NCBI GenBank assembly: GCA_951640165.1
Contig: OX621258.1
Location: 1,821,501 to 1,885,500 of the forward strand
Length of the DNA: 64,000 nucleotides
Source of the DNA: Pseudoips prasinana
Taxonomy: Eukaryota; Arthropoda; Insecta; Lepidoptera; Nolidae
Direction: 5' to 3'
The position numbers and the translations under genes are program-made. A model generated the notes under the pieces. It was not told where the DNA came from and did no database searches. It was given only the letters and a program-made list of their open reading frames with translations. Below are positions 11,336 to 22,344 of the stretch, piece by piece; positions within the stretch are counted from its first letter, which is position 1; each line of letters starts with the position of its first letter.

Positions 11336-11929
11336 ATGTCTATCTTGTACGGGATCTGCTCACGCTGCGTTTTCCAGTTCGTGGTCAATCGCGAACCTTT
11401 CTGACCCAGTGGCCGTCGGTTCTACGAGCATGAATGAGCATGCATTCTACGTATGGGCACCATATGGAACACGCTTACAAACAAAGTGTTTCCAGACAGA
11501 TATAGCATAAACGCAGATTTACTAATATTTTATCCATTGACATAACAAAGGAAAGACGAAAACATGAATTCTTAAGGTCTTTTCGTGGGCAATTGTGTAA
11601 TAAAACTTAGTTATGACATCTAGAATGATCTAGACAATAAATATTTATTGTTACAAGAAAGCAAAGTTCGTTTATGTTCTCAATGCTGAGTTAGAATCCT
11701 AAGCCTAGTACGGCATTTAATGGCACGACAAACAAATAACTTTAGTCTCATACGAAACAATATTATCGAAAGATTTTATGTTAGAACAATCATTAACTTT
11801 TTTCTAAGCATTAAATATTAATGAAAGTCTTTACAATCGAATAATCTCTCCAAAGTAATTATCAATCTCCGTAATAACTTAATCACTCTGCGTAATCATA
11901 CTTCAGTCATCACCACGTTAGTCAAGTAC

Positions 11930-12118
11930 GTCCACTGCTGGACAAAAGACTCTCCCAAAGAATGTGGGGAACGTTTGGCACACGGCTTGGCGATCGCAGT
12001 TCGATGGTCATAGTTCACAGAAAAACGCTGCTGCCCGTTCTCTGTTAGGTATCACCCAGACGATTTCTACGCCGCCCACGGGATGAGATAGGGTGATTCT
12101 ATGCCCTCACCACACAGA
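11930..12118 (+). repeat. interspersed repeat D
   Basis: Starts at GTCCACTGCTGGACAAAAG and has CTTGGCGATCGCAG, AAAAACGCTGCTGCCCG and GGGATGAGATAGGGTG in family order. A short internal stretch (the ATATGCCATAAT block) is missing compared with 5148..5370. Confidence 0.75.
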
Positions 12119-12243
12119 ACATTTCAGTACGCTGTTTAATTACGGACGTTAATGCTCTGTAAATAAAAAAAATACAAGTTCCATCGCACGTCACAGATTT
12201 GTAACCATATTTACACGCGAGAATTACTATGACACTAAAATAT

Positions 12244-12431
12244 TCACACTAATATTATAAAGGCGAATGTTTGTGGTGAGTGTGTTAGTGTGTATGTTTG
12301 TTACTTCTTCACGTCTAAACGGTTGGAGCGATTTTAATAAAATTAGCATTAGCAATAAGTATGGAATTAGCTGAAACCCTAGATTAACACAATAACTTAT
12401 AAAGTTGAATGCGGGTAAAACCGCGGGGCAT
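12244..12431 (+). mobile_element. non-autonomous Helitron B, 3' end lost
   Basis: Begins TCACACTAATATTATAAAGG, as does the minus-strand copy at 51937..52113. It includes the 'CTTCACGTCTAAACGG' block and the subterminal hairpin GCGGGTAAAACCGC. The expected CTAG end is absent; the sequence runs on as GGGGCATAATATA. Confidence 0.7.
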
Positions 12432-12828
12432 AATATATAAAGTAAGAAGAGGACTAAAAAATGAAGCAATTAAAATACTACAGAAAATAAGGTTGCTTAC
12501 GACAGGAAATGTTAAAGGATTTCTGCAAGGCTTTAGCAAAAATCTGCCAATCGACGTTAAGTAGGTACCGCTTTCTAAGAATACACGAAGTAAATCAAAT
12601 AACTTGTTGACAGACATCGAAATAGTGCGGGGGAACGTGACGAAAACGACAAGTAAGACTTAAATGAAATAAGTGGGTATCGGGAAAGTGATCTTTATTG
12701 CTTTCTACTCCTACACATTCTTCTTTAGGTTTCCGAACTTAACACGTGATTCGGAACCCTTATACTCTCCGTTCATCCACCCGTCTTACATCGGTATACC
12801 TCAAGCTTTTTTTTTATATATATATAAG

Positions 12829-12960
12829 AGGGCGACAAACGAGCAAGCGGGTCACCTGATGGTAAGTGATCACCGCCGCCCATGGACACTCGCAACACCA
12901 GATGAGCCGCGGGTGCGTTGCCGGCCTTTAAGAGTCAGCAAACAAGTGTTGCTGACCCTT
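12829..12960 (+). repeat. interspersed repeat K
   Basis: Contains CGAGCAAGCGGGTCACCTG, ATGGTAAGTGATCACCGCC, CACTCGCAACACCAGA and GTTGCCGGCCTTTAAG. This is a very common lepidopteran repeat, but I cannot give its class. Other copies are at 31228 (plus), 51495 (minus) and 63962 (plus, cut by the window edge). Confidence 0.7.
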
Positions 12961-13763
12961 CTCCCCACCCCGATGAGCTCTGGCGACCTACTCACACACA
13001 GAAACACAACATTAACTCATTAATGTTATTATGAAGGAATGTCTTCTGTAAGGTGGAGGTACTTTCCCAGTCGGGCTGCTCTCTCTCTCCTAAAAAGTTT
13101 CTACTAATGATAGCGAACTGATAATAAAAATAGCTTCACCATACGTGCATTTACAATGAATAAGTAATTATTTTCTATATAGTACTTAAAAGAGGCCGAA
13201 GGTGAGAGTCATTATTTCAAAGTAGGTACATCTTCATTTGCGTATCCCAAAACTGATTGGTGTGCCATTTTATACTGTATAAAGTTAAAATGTTTTGGTT
13301 GTAGTATTTTAGATACAAGTTGAACTAAATGAATAAAATAATTTTTATTTCGTACCAGTTACGTCCATAGTGGGTTAGTAAAACAAAAAGATCTTATACA
13401 TAGTCGTATAGTTAGTTATTTAATTATTTAGAGACTAGACAGGTGTTCGTCTGAAATCTCCTCAAAAGCTTGTAATCCTAAAAATTTCTAACAATATATT
13501 TTTAAATTTTGCACCAGATTAGCTGAGATTATTTTTTACATGTCTTTTGCAGTTAGTTTAGACTGTCACTGTATTACCAGACATTAGAAGGCTCAAACCA
13601 TCAACACAAATAAGACTAGTATCCCACGCCAGATGGTACCCCCTTTGAGGGTTAGAAACTGGGCTATAGTAATAGTTCACCATTGTGTTTCCTAATCGGT
13701 ATAAAAAGTAATAGATGTCATTTCCTAACCGCTACTAGCCCGGAAGTAGAAGAAAAAGATATA
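12961..13763. other. unassigned sequence
   Basis: No gene seen. Near 13625-13670 is a short motif (CCAGATGGTACCCCC then GAGGGTTAGAAACT). It recurs at about 42668-42705, so a small unnamed repeat is present. Confidence 0.35.
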
Positions 13764-13967
13764 TTTTTTAAAGACAACGCCCGCTTTAGAGAAGTAGTCC
13801 CTGTGTCGCGGGGTACTTTACAAACATGTAATAAACAGACACAAACTACATCCAGACTCTCTGAAAAACTATTTATGGTCACACAAATAGTTATCCGGCG
13901 CGGGACTCGAACCCGCGACACGAAGCGGCGAGGCGACTATCTTAGCCGCTGCGCCACACGTGAAGTC
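13764..13967 (-). mobile_element. SINE-A (tRNA-derived)
   Basis: On the minus strand it has A box TGGCGCAGCGG, CTCGCCGCTTCGTG and B box GGGTTCGAGTCCCG, then CAACTATTTGTGTGACC-type body, GTACCCCGCGACACAGGG and the end GGGCGTTGTCTTTAAAAA. This is the best preserved tRNA-like head in the window. The anticodon arm and acceptor stem are not canonical, so it is a SINE and not a tRNA gene. Confidence 0.85.
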
Positions 13968-14469
13968 AAAATTTGCCATGTCATATTTGTTGAAAGGGTT
14001 TTATTGGAAAACTGGCTATGCCTGAACACTGCACTGTTTTAATGCGTAAATATCACTTATTGTCCCATAATACTCGAGAGAGATAAGCAGTTTGATTGTA
14101 AATTTGTTCAAGAGCACCAAAAACTTGGATGAAGTGCAACCTTTCCTTTATGACGAGATACAATCTGCTAAGCGCATTCCGCAGAAACACAAGTCGCTTT
14201 ACGCAACTGTCAATGGTGGTGGTGTTTGAAATAAACTTGAACTATATTAGCGTGGAGAGCTGCCAAGTGAGTCATCAGGGTTCCCCTCTGACTCAGCGGT
14301 CACATGTCATGCGAGATGAGCACATTTTGTCTTTTGTGAGATTTCATTAGCGATGCTGAGGTATCTTTATGTTTGTGCGAGTTGAATATTTTGTGAAGAT
14401 GGTTTTGGCAGAGGAAATTAGAGTCTGGTCAATAGTCCATTAAAGAAGTACATTTAAAAGGTATTTATG

Positions 14470-14762
14470 TTGCACTAGCGTGTTCAACCGCAGATAACGA
14501 ACGAGGTCCTAGGTTTAAATACCGGGACGGGACGGTAAAAAGCCCGAAGTCGGAGAGTTGCTGGTATTATCCCCCCTTGCCTCGGAGAGCACGTAAAGCC
14601 GTTGGTTCTGTACCTGACGTCTTTCCGGGCATGTCGCTAGTCGTCCCATCGGATCATGAAAGTGATGGAACAGAAAGTGCTCCTGTGTTTACGCAGATGC
14701 AAATGGCTAGTCTTCATTGAGACCGGCCGCCATGGCCGAAATTCGGCCAGGAGGACATTATA
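14470..14762 (+). mobile_element. SINE-F
   Basis: Head with GAACGAGGTCCTAGG and TTTAAATACCGGGAC (degenerate B box), then CCTCGGAGAGCACGTAAAGCCG, CCCATCGGATCATGAAAGTG and a tail AGGAGGACATTATA. Matches the minus copy at 35698 and the diverged plus copy at 63001. Confidence 0.7.
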
Positions 14763-15398
14763 TACATAAAAAATCAATGCATTTCCCCCACCTGAAAGTT
14801 GATATAATAGCCGTTCTCCCCCATCTAGATAAACAGTGAACAAACGTAAGGGAACAGTTGCGTACACGCCTGACATGAAAGCATAGAAACCGAAATAGTC
14901 ACGTTAGTAGTTGCGAGCAATCGCTGGCGGAAATGAACGGCGGTCGTATTGTGTACGGACAGAAAACAAGGAATACGCCCCGATTTACTACAGAAGAAAC
15001 AATCAAATCTAAACGGATATAGGCGATTAGTCTTCACTGCCCAAATAGGTGGCTGGAGTATAGACATTACATGAAATAAATAGTTAAAAAATTAAAACGT
15101 AAACAATTATTTTACTTCGGGAACGATATTTCATCTTAATTTTTAATCTTAAGTCTGAACTATCTAAACAAAAACAAAATATTTAGAATCATCTCGAAAG
15201 TATTTTATAATTAGTTCACGAACAACAGAGAATTTGCTAAATTTGAAGTCAGACAAAAATCTAATTTTTAGCGTAATCTAATAACTATTGCGAACACAAT
15301 ATATATTACGCACAGCAAGTTCTCTTCGTCAAGATACATAAAGAAATAGCTACTTTTGCGATGACGCAATAAAGGTCAATGTAATGTATGTATTTATG

Positions 15399-15421
15399 TA
15401 TATATATATATATATATATAA
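15399..15421. repeat. (TA)n microsatellite
   Basis: Perfect TA dinucleotide run, followed by AT-rich sequence. Confidence 0.9.
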
Positions 15422-15531
15422 TATTATTTATTGTATCTATTTATTTTATTTAGTAGATATATATTGCATGCCTTACATATAAATTATGTATACATAGTAT
15501 TTAGATAATTATATATTCACCTACAAAGTGT

Positions 15532-15589
15532 AGGTGTACTCCTACTTAATACTTGATGTAGGTATGAAGTATTAAGTAGGAGTACACCT
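15532..15589. repeat. 23 bp perfect inverted repeat, 12-base loop
   Basis: Arms 15532..15554 (AGGTGTACTCC...) and 15567..15589 are exact reverse complements. The loop is GATGTAGGTATG. The right arm runs straight into a LINE 3' tail, so the left arm may be an inverted copy of it. Confidence 0.95.
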
Positions 15590-15599
15590 TTTTCTGTCC

Positions 15600-15812
15600 A
15601 GTATTTCTGTTTCTTTTAATCTTTCTCCTTTTACTGAACTTGCTACACTTTTACCCGCTTTCATTTCATACAACTCCTGTCCATCCTAAGGTTGTCTGTA
15701 AGAAATCGCAGCTAGCGATAAGACCGCCCATTATACATTATCATACTACTATTCATGTTCTATTTTGTTATTTATTTGGTGTACAATAAAGAGTATTTGT
15801 ATTGTATTTATT
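15600..15812 (+). mobile_element. LINE 3' UTR fragment
   Basis: Contains AAGGTTGTCTGTAAGAAATCGC, GCGATAAGACCGCCC and TTGGTGTACAATAAAGAGT. This is the same 3' UTR as at 3900-4050 and, in weaker form, at 18935 and 27930. No coding part remains. Confidence 0.75.
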
Positions 15813-15903
15813 CGTTTTACAATAGGACACCTGCGCGCTTATATGTACTGAGATTCTTTTGCCGTGACCACCCAAAGATCGCTTCGTCTCTCTTTCACTG
15901 ACT

Positions 15904-16245
15904 GTCCTGTTGGTCTAGTGGACTGTGACTCTTACTGGTAAGCCAGAGGTCGTGGGTTCGATTCCCAAACAGAACAAATCTTTGTGTGATGAACATGATC
16001 ATTTGTTCTATGTCTACTGCTGGACAAAAGCCTCCCCAAAGAATGGAGGGATATGCCATAATCGTCACACTTGGCAGACGGGTTGGCGTTGGCGATCACA
16101 GCTTGATGGCCATAGTTCACAGAAAAACCTTGCTGCCCGTTCTCTGGTATTCTTTCGGACGATTATTTAAGTATGTTTATAAGTTGTCTGGTTGCCATAG
16201 CACAGGCTTTGCTTAGTTTGGGGTCATGTTAAGAAAATTGTATTC
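15904..16245 (+). mobile_element. SINE-B, interrupted by repeat D
   Basis: Head GTTGGTCTAGTGGACTGTG with B box GTGGGTTCGATTCCC (to about 15966), then CAAATCTTTGTGTGATGAAC. At about 16013 the body is broken by repeat D. It resumes near 16166 with TATGTTTATAAGTTGTCTGG and CATAGCACAGGCTTTGCTTAG. Compared with the copy at 45544, roughly 40 bases of body are missing at the break. Confidence 0.75.
16013..16166 (+). repeat. interspersed repeat D nested in SINE-B
   Basis: Starts at TACTGCTGGACAAAAGCC and has GAGGGATATGCCATAATCG, GACGGGTTGGCG (with a small duplicated TTGGCG) and TTCGGACGATT at its end. Inserted in the SINE-B body. Confidence 0.75.
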
Positions 16246-16429
16246 GTAGTGTTGCATCGATCGTGCTGACATAGGCCTGCTACAACGAAATACTGCCTTG
16301 TCGAAATGTCAACGAGTCACCGTTAGCAACATCTATGGGGAAGATTCCCCATTTTATGGGTAAGGAGACGAACCTACTCAGTTCACTGGCAAAGAAAAAT
16401 ATGAGCAAATATATTCGTGGATACCTATA

Positions 16430-16522
16430 AATGGCTAACTGTTGTGTATACCTAATATATTAAGTTATTGTAAGCTGTTGGTCTTCCTAATAATGTTAAA
16501 TAAATTAAATAAATAAATAAAT
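16430..16522 (+). mobile_element. possible LINE tail ending in (AAAT)n
   Basis: ATATTAAGTTATTGTAAGCTG followed by an AAATAAATAAAT run. A relative of the first part lies near 22205. Probably a LINE 3' end, with no codons. Confidence 0.4.
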
Positions 16523-17498
16523 GCAATTTAAAATCCGAGAAAATTAACCATCGAAATTTCACTGCGAAAATATATCTCCCAACATTATATGGATGATGAT
16601 ATTGGAAAATATGTATCACAATGTTGGTAGTTTCAAAATAGTAACTTCAGAGAAATCATTTCGGAAAATGAAATAGCTGCTTTTCAAATCGAAACACACG
16701 GCACCATGGCAATATTTTAAGTGGTATACCATCAAACTGTTCCTAACATCTGTATTTACATAACGGGATCATAATTATCTATATGAACGTCAAGAACTAC
16801 GACCAATAACTAATTCACGCAATAACATATACAAACAAAATCTAAGAGACCGTTCCAAGTGGAGACCAGAGAAATTGCCAAGAAACCACATGAAAAAGAA
16901 ATCGAAGTCATTAATACGTGTAATAAAATGCGCAACAACGTTGGACTAGTAATTAAGACACCAACTGACTTAGCAACGTAAAGGCAAGGCGAATTATAAT
17001 AACCGGATATATATTTTATTTTATTGTATTTCTATCCAGTTAAATTTTCGGTGGAATATTAGAGTCTCCTGACTCTAATATTCTACTGAAAATTTGCATT
17101 AGGGGTTATACACCCCCTTGCCATGGAGAGAACGTACGTCAGTCGCTCAAGAACCTAATATCCCTCTGATTAAGTAAATCGACAGCGCAGATTTGCCTCA
17201 AAGGACTTGTGCACGCGCAATTGGCTACTCTTGCTACTAAAGGCATTTTAAAATCTGCGTAAGTTAATTAGTCTGCATTTTAGTTCTGAGAATATTGGCT
17301 ACCGTAGCTGAAATTCAGCCCATCACTTTTAACCGTTTGATCCTTCAACTAACCTCAATACACTAACTCAATACAGGGCATAGAGTGTTACAAGGGCATG
17401 GATTGGCACTACCCGTCTTTCACAACGTTTCGTTATTTCTCTGCCGGCAGCAGTTAAGCATCTTCTACACGGTTGCAAACCAACGTCCCAACAGAGGT
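16523..17498. other. unassigned sequence
   Basis: No gene recognised. A short coding-looking stretch (about 16849-16981, plus, ending TPTDLAT before a stop) could not be assigned. A 17 bp palindromic echo of GAATATTAGAGTC occurs at about 17053-17090. Confidence 0.35.
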
Positions 17499-17566
17499 CA
17501 CCCTGGTGGTTGCCATCCATCTAGACTGCACAATTGCAGTCTAGATGGATGGCAACCACCAGGGTG
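17499..17566. repeat. 32 bp perfect inverted repeat, 4-base loop
   Basis: Arms 17499..17530 and 17535..17566 are exact reverse complements separated by CAAT. Arm sequence starts CACCCTGGTGGTTGCC. As DNA or RNA it would form a fully paired 32 bp hairpin. The perfection implies a recent origin. Confidence 0.97.
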
Positions 17567-18332
17567 TAGTTAGTTAGTAGTCTTAAGACAGATGTTGGTG
17601 TACTACTCAGTAATCCAATTACATACATAGATTAGCGACTGTTGTTTGATGACTACAGCAGAAACACACAACATGTATATTCTCCGAAGCGTAGCATTGG
17701 AACTTAACATGTAACTATCGGCACCTGAAGAAACTCGTTAATAAGACGATACACATGTTCCAATTATACTACTACTTTGTTTTCTGTACTTTTACTTACA
17801 AGATGAATGGTAACCGACTCTTTGAATTAATAAGGGAGAAGGTATAAATAAAAGAAAGTTGGTTGTTTTGTCATCACTACCGTACAACTCGGGCGCAATA
17901 TTTATTTACAACGTAATGCTGAGATCCGACCGGGTTATATCGATCGTAAACTTAGTAAGACCAAAGTGATTTATTGATTGTTCTCCAGGCTAATTGATTG
18001 AACAGATCGGAAAGGTTAAGTTTGGAAGAGGTAATGGAGGTAGCTCTGGATACCGTAAAGTGGGAAAATCCATTCTTATAAGATTGGCTTAGGGATAAAA
18101 ATAAGTACGGATAAAGGCCTAATTACTTGCAATGCATATATAAAAAGAGTTGCAAGTTTAGTGATCAATTAACATACGGCTAAGCCGCTGCGGTTATAAA
18201 CTTGAAATATTGACTATAGGTAAATTATTGTTACATACACTAAGGAAAGATTTTTTGGTAAAGTCCAATAAATTCTACTAATTTAGGGGCATGATTTGTT
18301 TGTAGTGTGAAAAAGTGTAGGCTTTTTGGTAA
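17567..18332. other. mostly unassigned; repeat G remnant at about 17635-17720
   Basis: GCGACTGTTGTTTGATGACTAC and TCTCCGAAGCGTAGC resemble repeat G. No gene seen in the remainder. Confidence 0.35.
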
Positions 18333-18535
18333 ATTGACTGCACATGTAGCGTAGCGGTTAAGACAGTCGCCTCGCCAATTCGAATCCCGCGCAGAACAAA
18401 CAGAGACATATTTCTGTGACCCATAAATACTTGTCCAGAGTTTGGATGTACTTTGTGTCCGTCAATAATGTGTTTATAATGTACCCCGCAATACAGGGAT
18501 TAATTTCCTTAGTGCGGGCGTTGTTTTAAAAATAT
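18333..18535 (+). mobile_element. SINE-A (tRNA-derived)
   Basis: Begins TTGACTGCACATGTAGCG, A-box region GTAGCGGTTAAGACAGTCG, B box AATTCGAATCCCGCGC, ending AGTGCGGGCGTTGTTTTAAA. About 15 bases between the A and B boxes (CGCTTCGTGTCGCGG in the better copies) are deleted. Confidence 0.8.
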
Positions 18536-18659
18536 ATAATCGTATATTTATTGAAAATAAATTTTTATGGCCACGTTCTGGGCCACAAAAATTTAACGAG
18601 TTTGCCATCGAAACGCTAAAAAGAAGATTAAAATGTGCAGCGGTCATTTTTTAAGATCA

Positions 18660-18768
18660 CCATCATTATATCAGTCGAAAGACGTCCACTGCTGGACAAA
18701 TGCCTCCCCCAAAGCCCTCCACAATTGCCAGTCATGCGCTACCCGCATTCAGCGGACTGAAAAGACTG
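18660..18768 (-). mobile_element. LINE 3'-terminal fragment
   Basis: Plus-strand ATATCAGTCGAAAGACGTCC is the reverse of the LINE tail. It continues to GCGCTACCCGCATTCAGCGG, the reverse of the 'RW-x-R-AQD' codons. Confidence 0.7.
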
Positions 18769-18934
18769 ACTGTTGAATTTGTATCTTAAAATATTCAATA
18801 TTAGTTTACACTTTTAGAATTTCTTTTATACATGTAAAGTAATAGGAAAAACAGATTTTCCCTTAATTAGTTAGGTCATTACAAAATATAAATATATTTT
18901 TTTCCTTTTCTGAATATTTTGGAATTTGATATTA

Positions 18935-19045
18935 AGCTCTAATTAATTTATGCGATAAGACCGCTTATTGTACATTATTGTGTTATTTATTTTGTCTGCT
19001 ATGAAATTATCCAGTTTGAGTGTGTACGATAAAGAGTATTCTATT
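18935..19045 (+). mobile_element. LINE 3' UTR fragment
   Basis: TGCGATAAGACCGCTTATTG and GTGTACGATAAAGAGTATTC match the 3' UTR end at 15690-15800, with some unrelated bases inserted between. Confidence 0.6.
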
Positions 19046-20034
19046 CTAAGAAAATGTTCCAAAAGTGCGTATATTTATTTGACAAATGTGGCTTGAATAT
19101 CTGGGCTTTAACTAGGGCTTGGTGTAAAGGATGGACAATCAATAATTCCCGGCCTTTCCGGCAACAGGCCACCCACCAGACGCAAGGTCTATGATGAAGC
19201 AACGGTTCCCGACTTGGCAGGCGGCCCGGTATTTATTGCGTTTGCCATTTCCTTCGAAGGTAGGAAAACAAAGATGACGACAACATATTGCCAGAAGAAA
19301 GACGAGCAAAAGTAGACTGTACTAGACTTTATAATTATATGACGTTTAATTATGATGGCTTTTTTCATAAAAATCCTCAACAAAATGGGCCCACGTGTAC
19401 TCATTGGCCGTGCACTCGATGGAGATGTTTTTTTAATAAAGGCATCTCCATCGAGACCGACTACCGTAACTGCATTTTGGTCAAGTATGTAAAACATAGC
19501 CACGCACAAAAAATGGCAAATTGTAATTTTGATGAGTACAAATAGATACTTCAATGCAATTTTAGTCCATTAGAAATTAAATGATTTTTTTTATTTTTGT
19601 CAAAAAGGAATCTTACTTAACTTTTTTATTTTTTTGGGACATTAAACTACACATTACAGTATACTATAATAAGAGTAAATAAGTAACGTAGTAAACGTGT
19701 AACCCACACCAATGTCCGGAAAATAATAGTTAATACATAGCAAAACAAAGCTAAAATTTAGTTGAGAGTAAAAAAAGTGATCAGTATTATCCTCAGCAAT
19801 ACATATTTTCTGCAGCGCTGATCTTCCGATGGAGTAGGTAGAGTAGCTATTTGGAAACTAGTTTTGGTACGGGTCTTACTTAGCTATATTTGACGAATAA
19901 AGATGCCGTTTCAAAGTTTCTGCGGTATTCCCTTAGTAAATAGCGGGTTATAAGTTTGAAGCTTTAGGCTGTTTTATTGTGTCTGTGGCATCGACGCTCT
20001 GTGGCTTAAATGTCATTCTTAGGGTAAAATCGAA
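19046..20034. other. unassigned sequence
   Basis: Two overlapping open frames (19189..19554 minus, 19288..19545 plus) have no recognisable domain. A 13 bp perfect inverted repeat (CTCGATGGAGATG, 19415..19427 and 19443..19455) lies inside them. No known repeat seen. Confidence 0.35.
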
Positions 20035-20420
20035 TCATGTTTAATACTAGAAGGAAAGATTTGAAGGTTCCTTTGCAACCAAGGTTAAATGTAGCGATGA
20101 ATGGCTGTAGATATCAAGCGGTAAAATTATTTAACTCCCTGCCGGTTGAGCTTTAAACTATAGATAGTCCGAACATATTTAAGAGTAAATTAAAAAAGCT
20201 TTTGCTGGAACGGTGCTTCTACTTATTAGACGAATTTAAATTGTATGATGACTTAATTAATAATAATGTTTTGTCGTAGTTTTATTCGTTATTCTATTTT
20301 GTTATTTGTATTATATAATTTACTTTTTTTATTTTATTTGCCTAGTATACCTAGTATATAAGTTTCGTTAATATTCAAATACGATTGTATAATAGTTCTC
20401 TGAACGAATAAATAAATAAA
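20035..20420 (+). pseudogene. CR1/jockey-like LINE C-terminus and 3' UTR
   Basis: The frame reads NTRRKDLKVPLQPRLN..., VKLFNSLPVEL, a premature TAA, then TIDSPNIFKSKLKKLLLE and DEFKLYDDLINN, closing at TAG near 20279. 'LFN-LP-E' followed by 'F-K-KLK-LL' is the standard end of this LINE class. The 941-codon protein has the same plan at its C-terminus. A 3' UTR follows, ending in AATAAATAAATAAA near 20415. Upstream domains are missing. The in-frame stop shows it is dead. Confidence 0.75.
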
Positions 20421-21261
20421 AAATAACGCAATTGAGTTGATTGGGCATCTAAATTGATTTTTTACGACCATTTAGAGAACAGAACAGAGCTCAATAACAA
20501 TATTAATATAAAAAGTATGTTACCCAATAAAACGCTTATCACTTGTCATCGGAACATAACGTATTGCAAGAATTCATTCTGTATGCCTATTCGTATATAG
20601 AAGTACATATAATATAGGTACTACCAAATGGCTTGAAAAACCTTAGTTAATTCTCGTTTATGCGTAAATTAATTAATCTGCTTCTAAAAGAAATATTCCT
20701 ATACAAGCAAACATTATCTATAGGACACAAATGTCTATCGAATTTAGCTAAAAGATAATATTGTAGACCAGTAATTTTAGAATAATCAATACTATTCTTA
20801 TATTGCACCACCTTATTGTACTATATTCATACAAATAAACTATATTATATTAAGTAGATTCGGCTGCCAAGTAACTTAATTTTGATATCATTATACGTAT
20901 CCTCACACAAAAGGAAATTGAATGCTTGATGAAAAACATTAAAAGGATATAATTGTGACAGAATATCAACTCAAGTTCTCGTCCCTCAAAACACAAGCTC
21001 GAATCATTTGAAGGTCACTTAAACAGTTGAATTCATAACCACGTTTCCGACGTCTAACTTTTAATTAGCTTAAAACTTTACCAACCAATTCTTAAATCTG
21101 GACTTGATTGTATTTTAATCCCTCGTGGACGAGAATAGCCTTGGAAGTAAAGGATAGGGGGAGGGAATTCTGCTGTCAGATGTTTTGCCGCAAGGTTAAC
21201 TATCACTAAAAAGCATAACTGGTATGATTGGATTGATTTGGGCATCTTTAATTATTCAAAA
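20421..21261. other. unassigned AT-rich sequence
   Basis: No gene, SINE or inverted repeat recognised. Confidence 0.4.
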
Positions 21262-21571
21262 CTAGCTGTGCCCCGCGGTTTTACCCGCGTTAAATTTTAT
21301 AAATTATCACAGCTCCTCCTCCGTATGTGATAGCGGGATAATATGTAGCCTATATGTTGACCCGAACTCTTAGTAATATTCATGCAAAATTTGAAGTAAA
21401 TCCATGCAGTACTTTTTGAGTTTAGCCCGGACATACATACAGACAAACAGACACACAGACATAAATTCTAAAAACTATATTTTTGGCTTCGAAATCGATT
21501 GTAGATCACGCCCCAAGTATCCTTTTAAAATAATATTCAATGTACAGTTTTGACTTTCCTACGATTTTATC
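21262..21571 (-). mobile_element. non-autonomous Helitron A
   Basis: On the minus strand it ends with the hairpin GCGGGTAAAACCGC, then GGGGCACAGCTAG, the classic Helitron hairpin plus CTRR terminus. The body contains GTTTTGACTTTCCTACG (plus-strand reading), GACAAACAGACACACAG and ATATGTTGACCCG. Related to 22345 and 38020. Its 5' end abuts another Helitron in opposite orientation. No coding sequence. Confidence 0.85.
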
Positions 21572-21572
21572 T

Positions 21573-21741
21573 TCTACTATATAAAAATAAGTCGGGTTTT
21601 CCTTCCTGACGCTATAACTCCAGAACGCACGAACCGATTTCCACGGTTTTGCATTCGTTGGAAAGATCTCGGGCTCCGTGAGGTTTATAGCAAAGAAAAT
21701 TTATAAAATTTAACGCGGGTAACACCGCGAGGCACAGCTAG
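21573..21741 (+). mobile_element. short non-autonomous Helitron
   Basis: Starts TCTACTATATAAAAATAAG, contains CCAGAACGCACGAACCG, and ends GCGGGTAACACCGCGAGGCACAGCTAG. The 3' hairpin has one change in the loop. Its middle differs from Helitron A, though the 3' end is shared. Confidence 0.8.
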
Positions 21742-21837
21742 TTAAATGTATAGATTATTTGGTTGTAATAATATTATTAAATTTTACAAAATATCTATTG
21801 ATACAAATTAATATATATACGAAAAAGTGAATAAACG

Positions 21838-21935
21838 GGAAGCCGCTGGATCCGGTAGCGCAAGACTCAACAATAGTGGAGATCTTTGGGAGGCCTTCGT
21901 CCAGCAGTGGACGTCTTTCGGCTGATATGATGATG
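21838..21935 (+). mobile_element. LINE 3'-terminal fragment (RTE-like)
   Basis: GGGAAGCCGCTGGATCCGG, then GTGGAGATCTTTGGG and the CAGCAGTGGACGTCTTTCGG tail with GAT repeats. Encodes remnants of the 'REAAG/SRW' and 'QQW' end. Confidence 0.75.
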
Positions 21936-22344
21936 ATTAAAAAGGAAATTTTAATCCCTAAGTATATCTTGAGTGTGAGTATTTAAAAAGAAAATTGATT
22001 AGACTGAGAGAATTGAGTCCGAATCTAGTGCATATTGATGAAAACGGTTTTCATTCACGTAGACTTTAGAAAAGCGCGTGTTAACAGTCAGAACACGTTT
22101 GTAGTAGTAAGTAAGCCTAACTATTTCTACATCTAATAAAGTACACGAGCGTATGACAAAAATTTGATACACATAACACTTATGATTTAGTTATTTAGCT
22201 AGCTTATATTAAGTTATTGTCAAGCTGATAATATTATATGGTTTAGTTATCGAAATTTAAAGTTTTAGATATAATTACAACTTCATGTCTGAATGGTTAT
22301 ATTAACTCAGCGAGTCTGCTATGTCTATTATAACGTTAATATTA

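Noticed and set aside
13764..13967. tRNA gene on the minus strand (good A and B boxes)
   Set aside because: The box sequences are fine, but the same head is followed by a shared SINE body in six places, and the acceptor and anticodon arms are not canonical.
16849..16981. Coding-looking stretch ending TPTDLAT
   Set aside because: No start and no recognised family; too short to call.
19189..19554. Overlapping plus and minus frames of 85 and 121 codons
   Set aside because: Neither has a domain; a small inverted repeat lies inside both. Could be an eroded element but I cannot support it.
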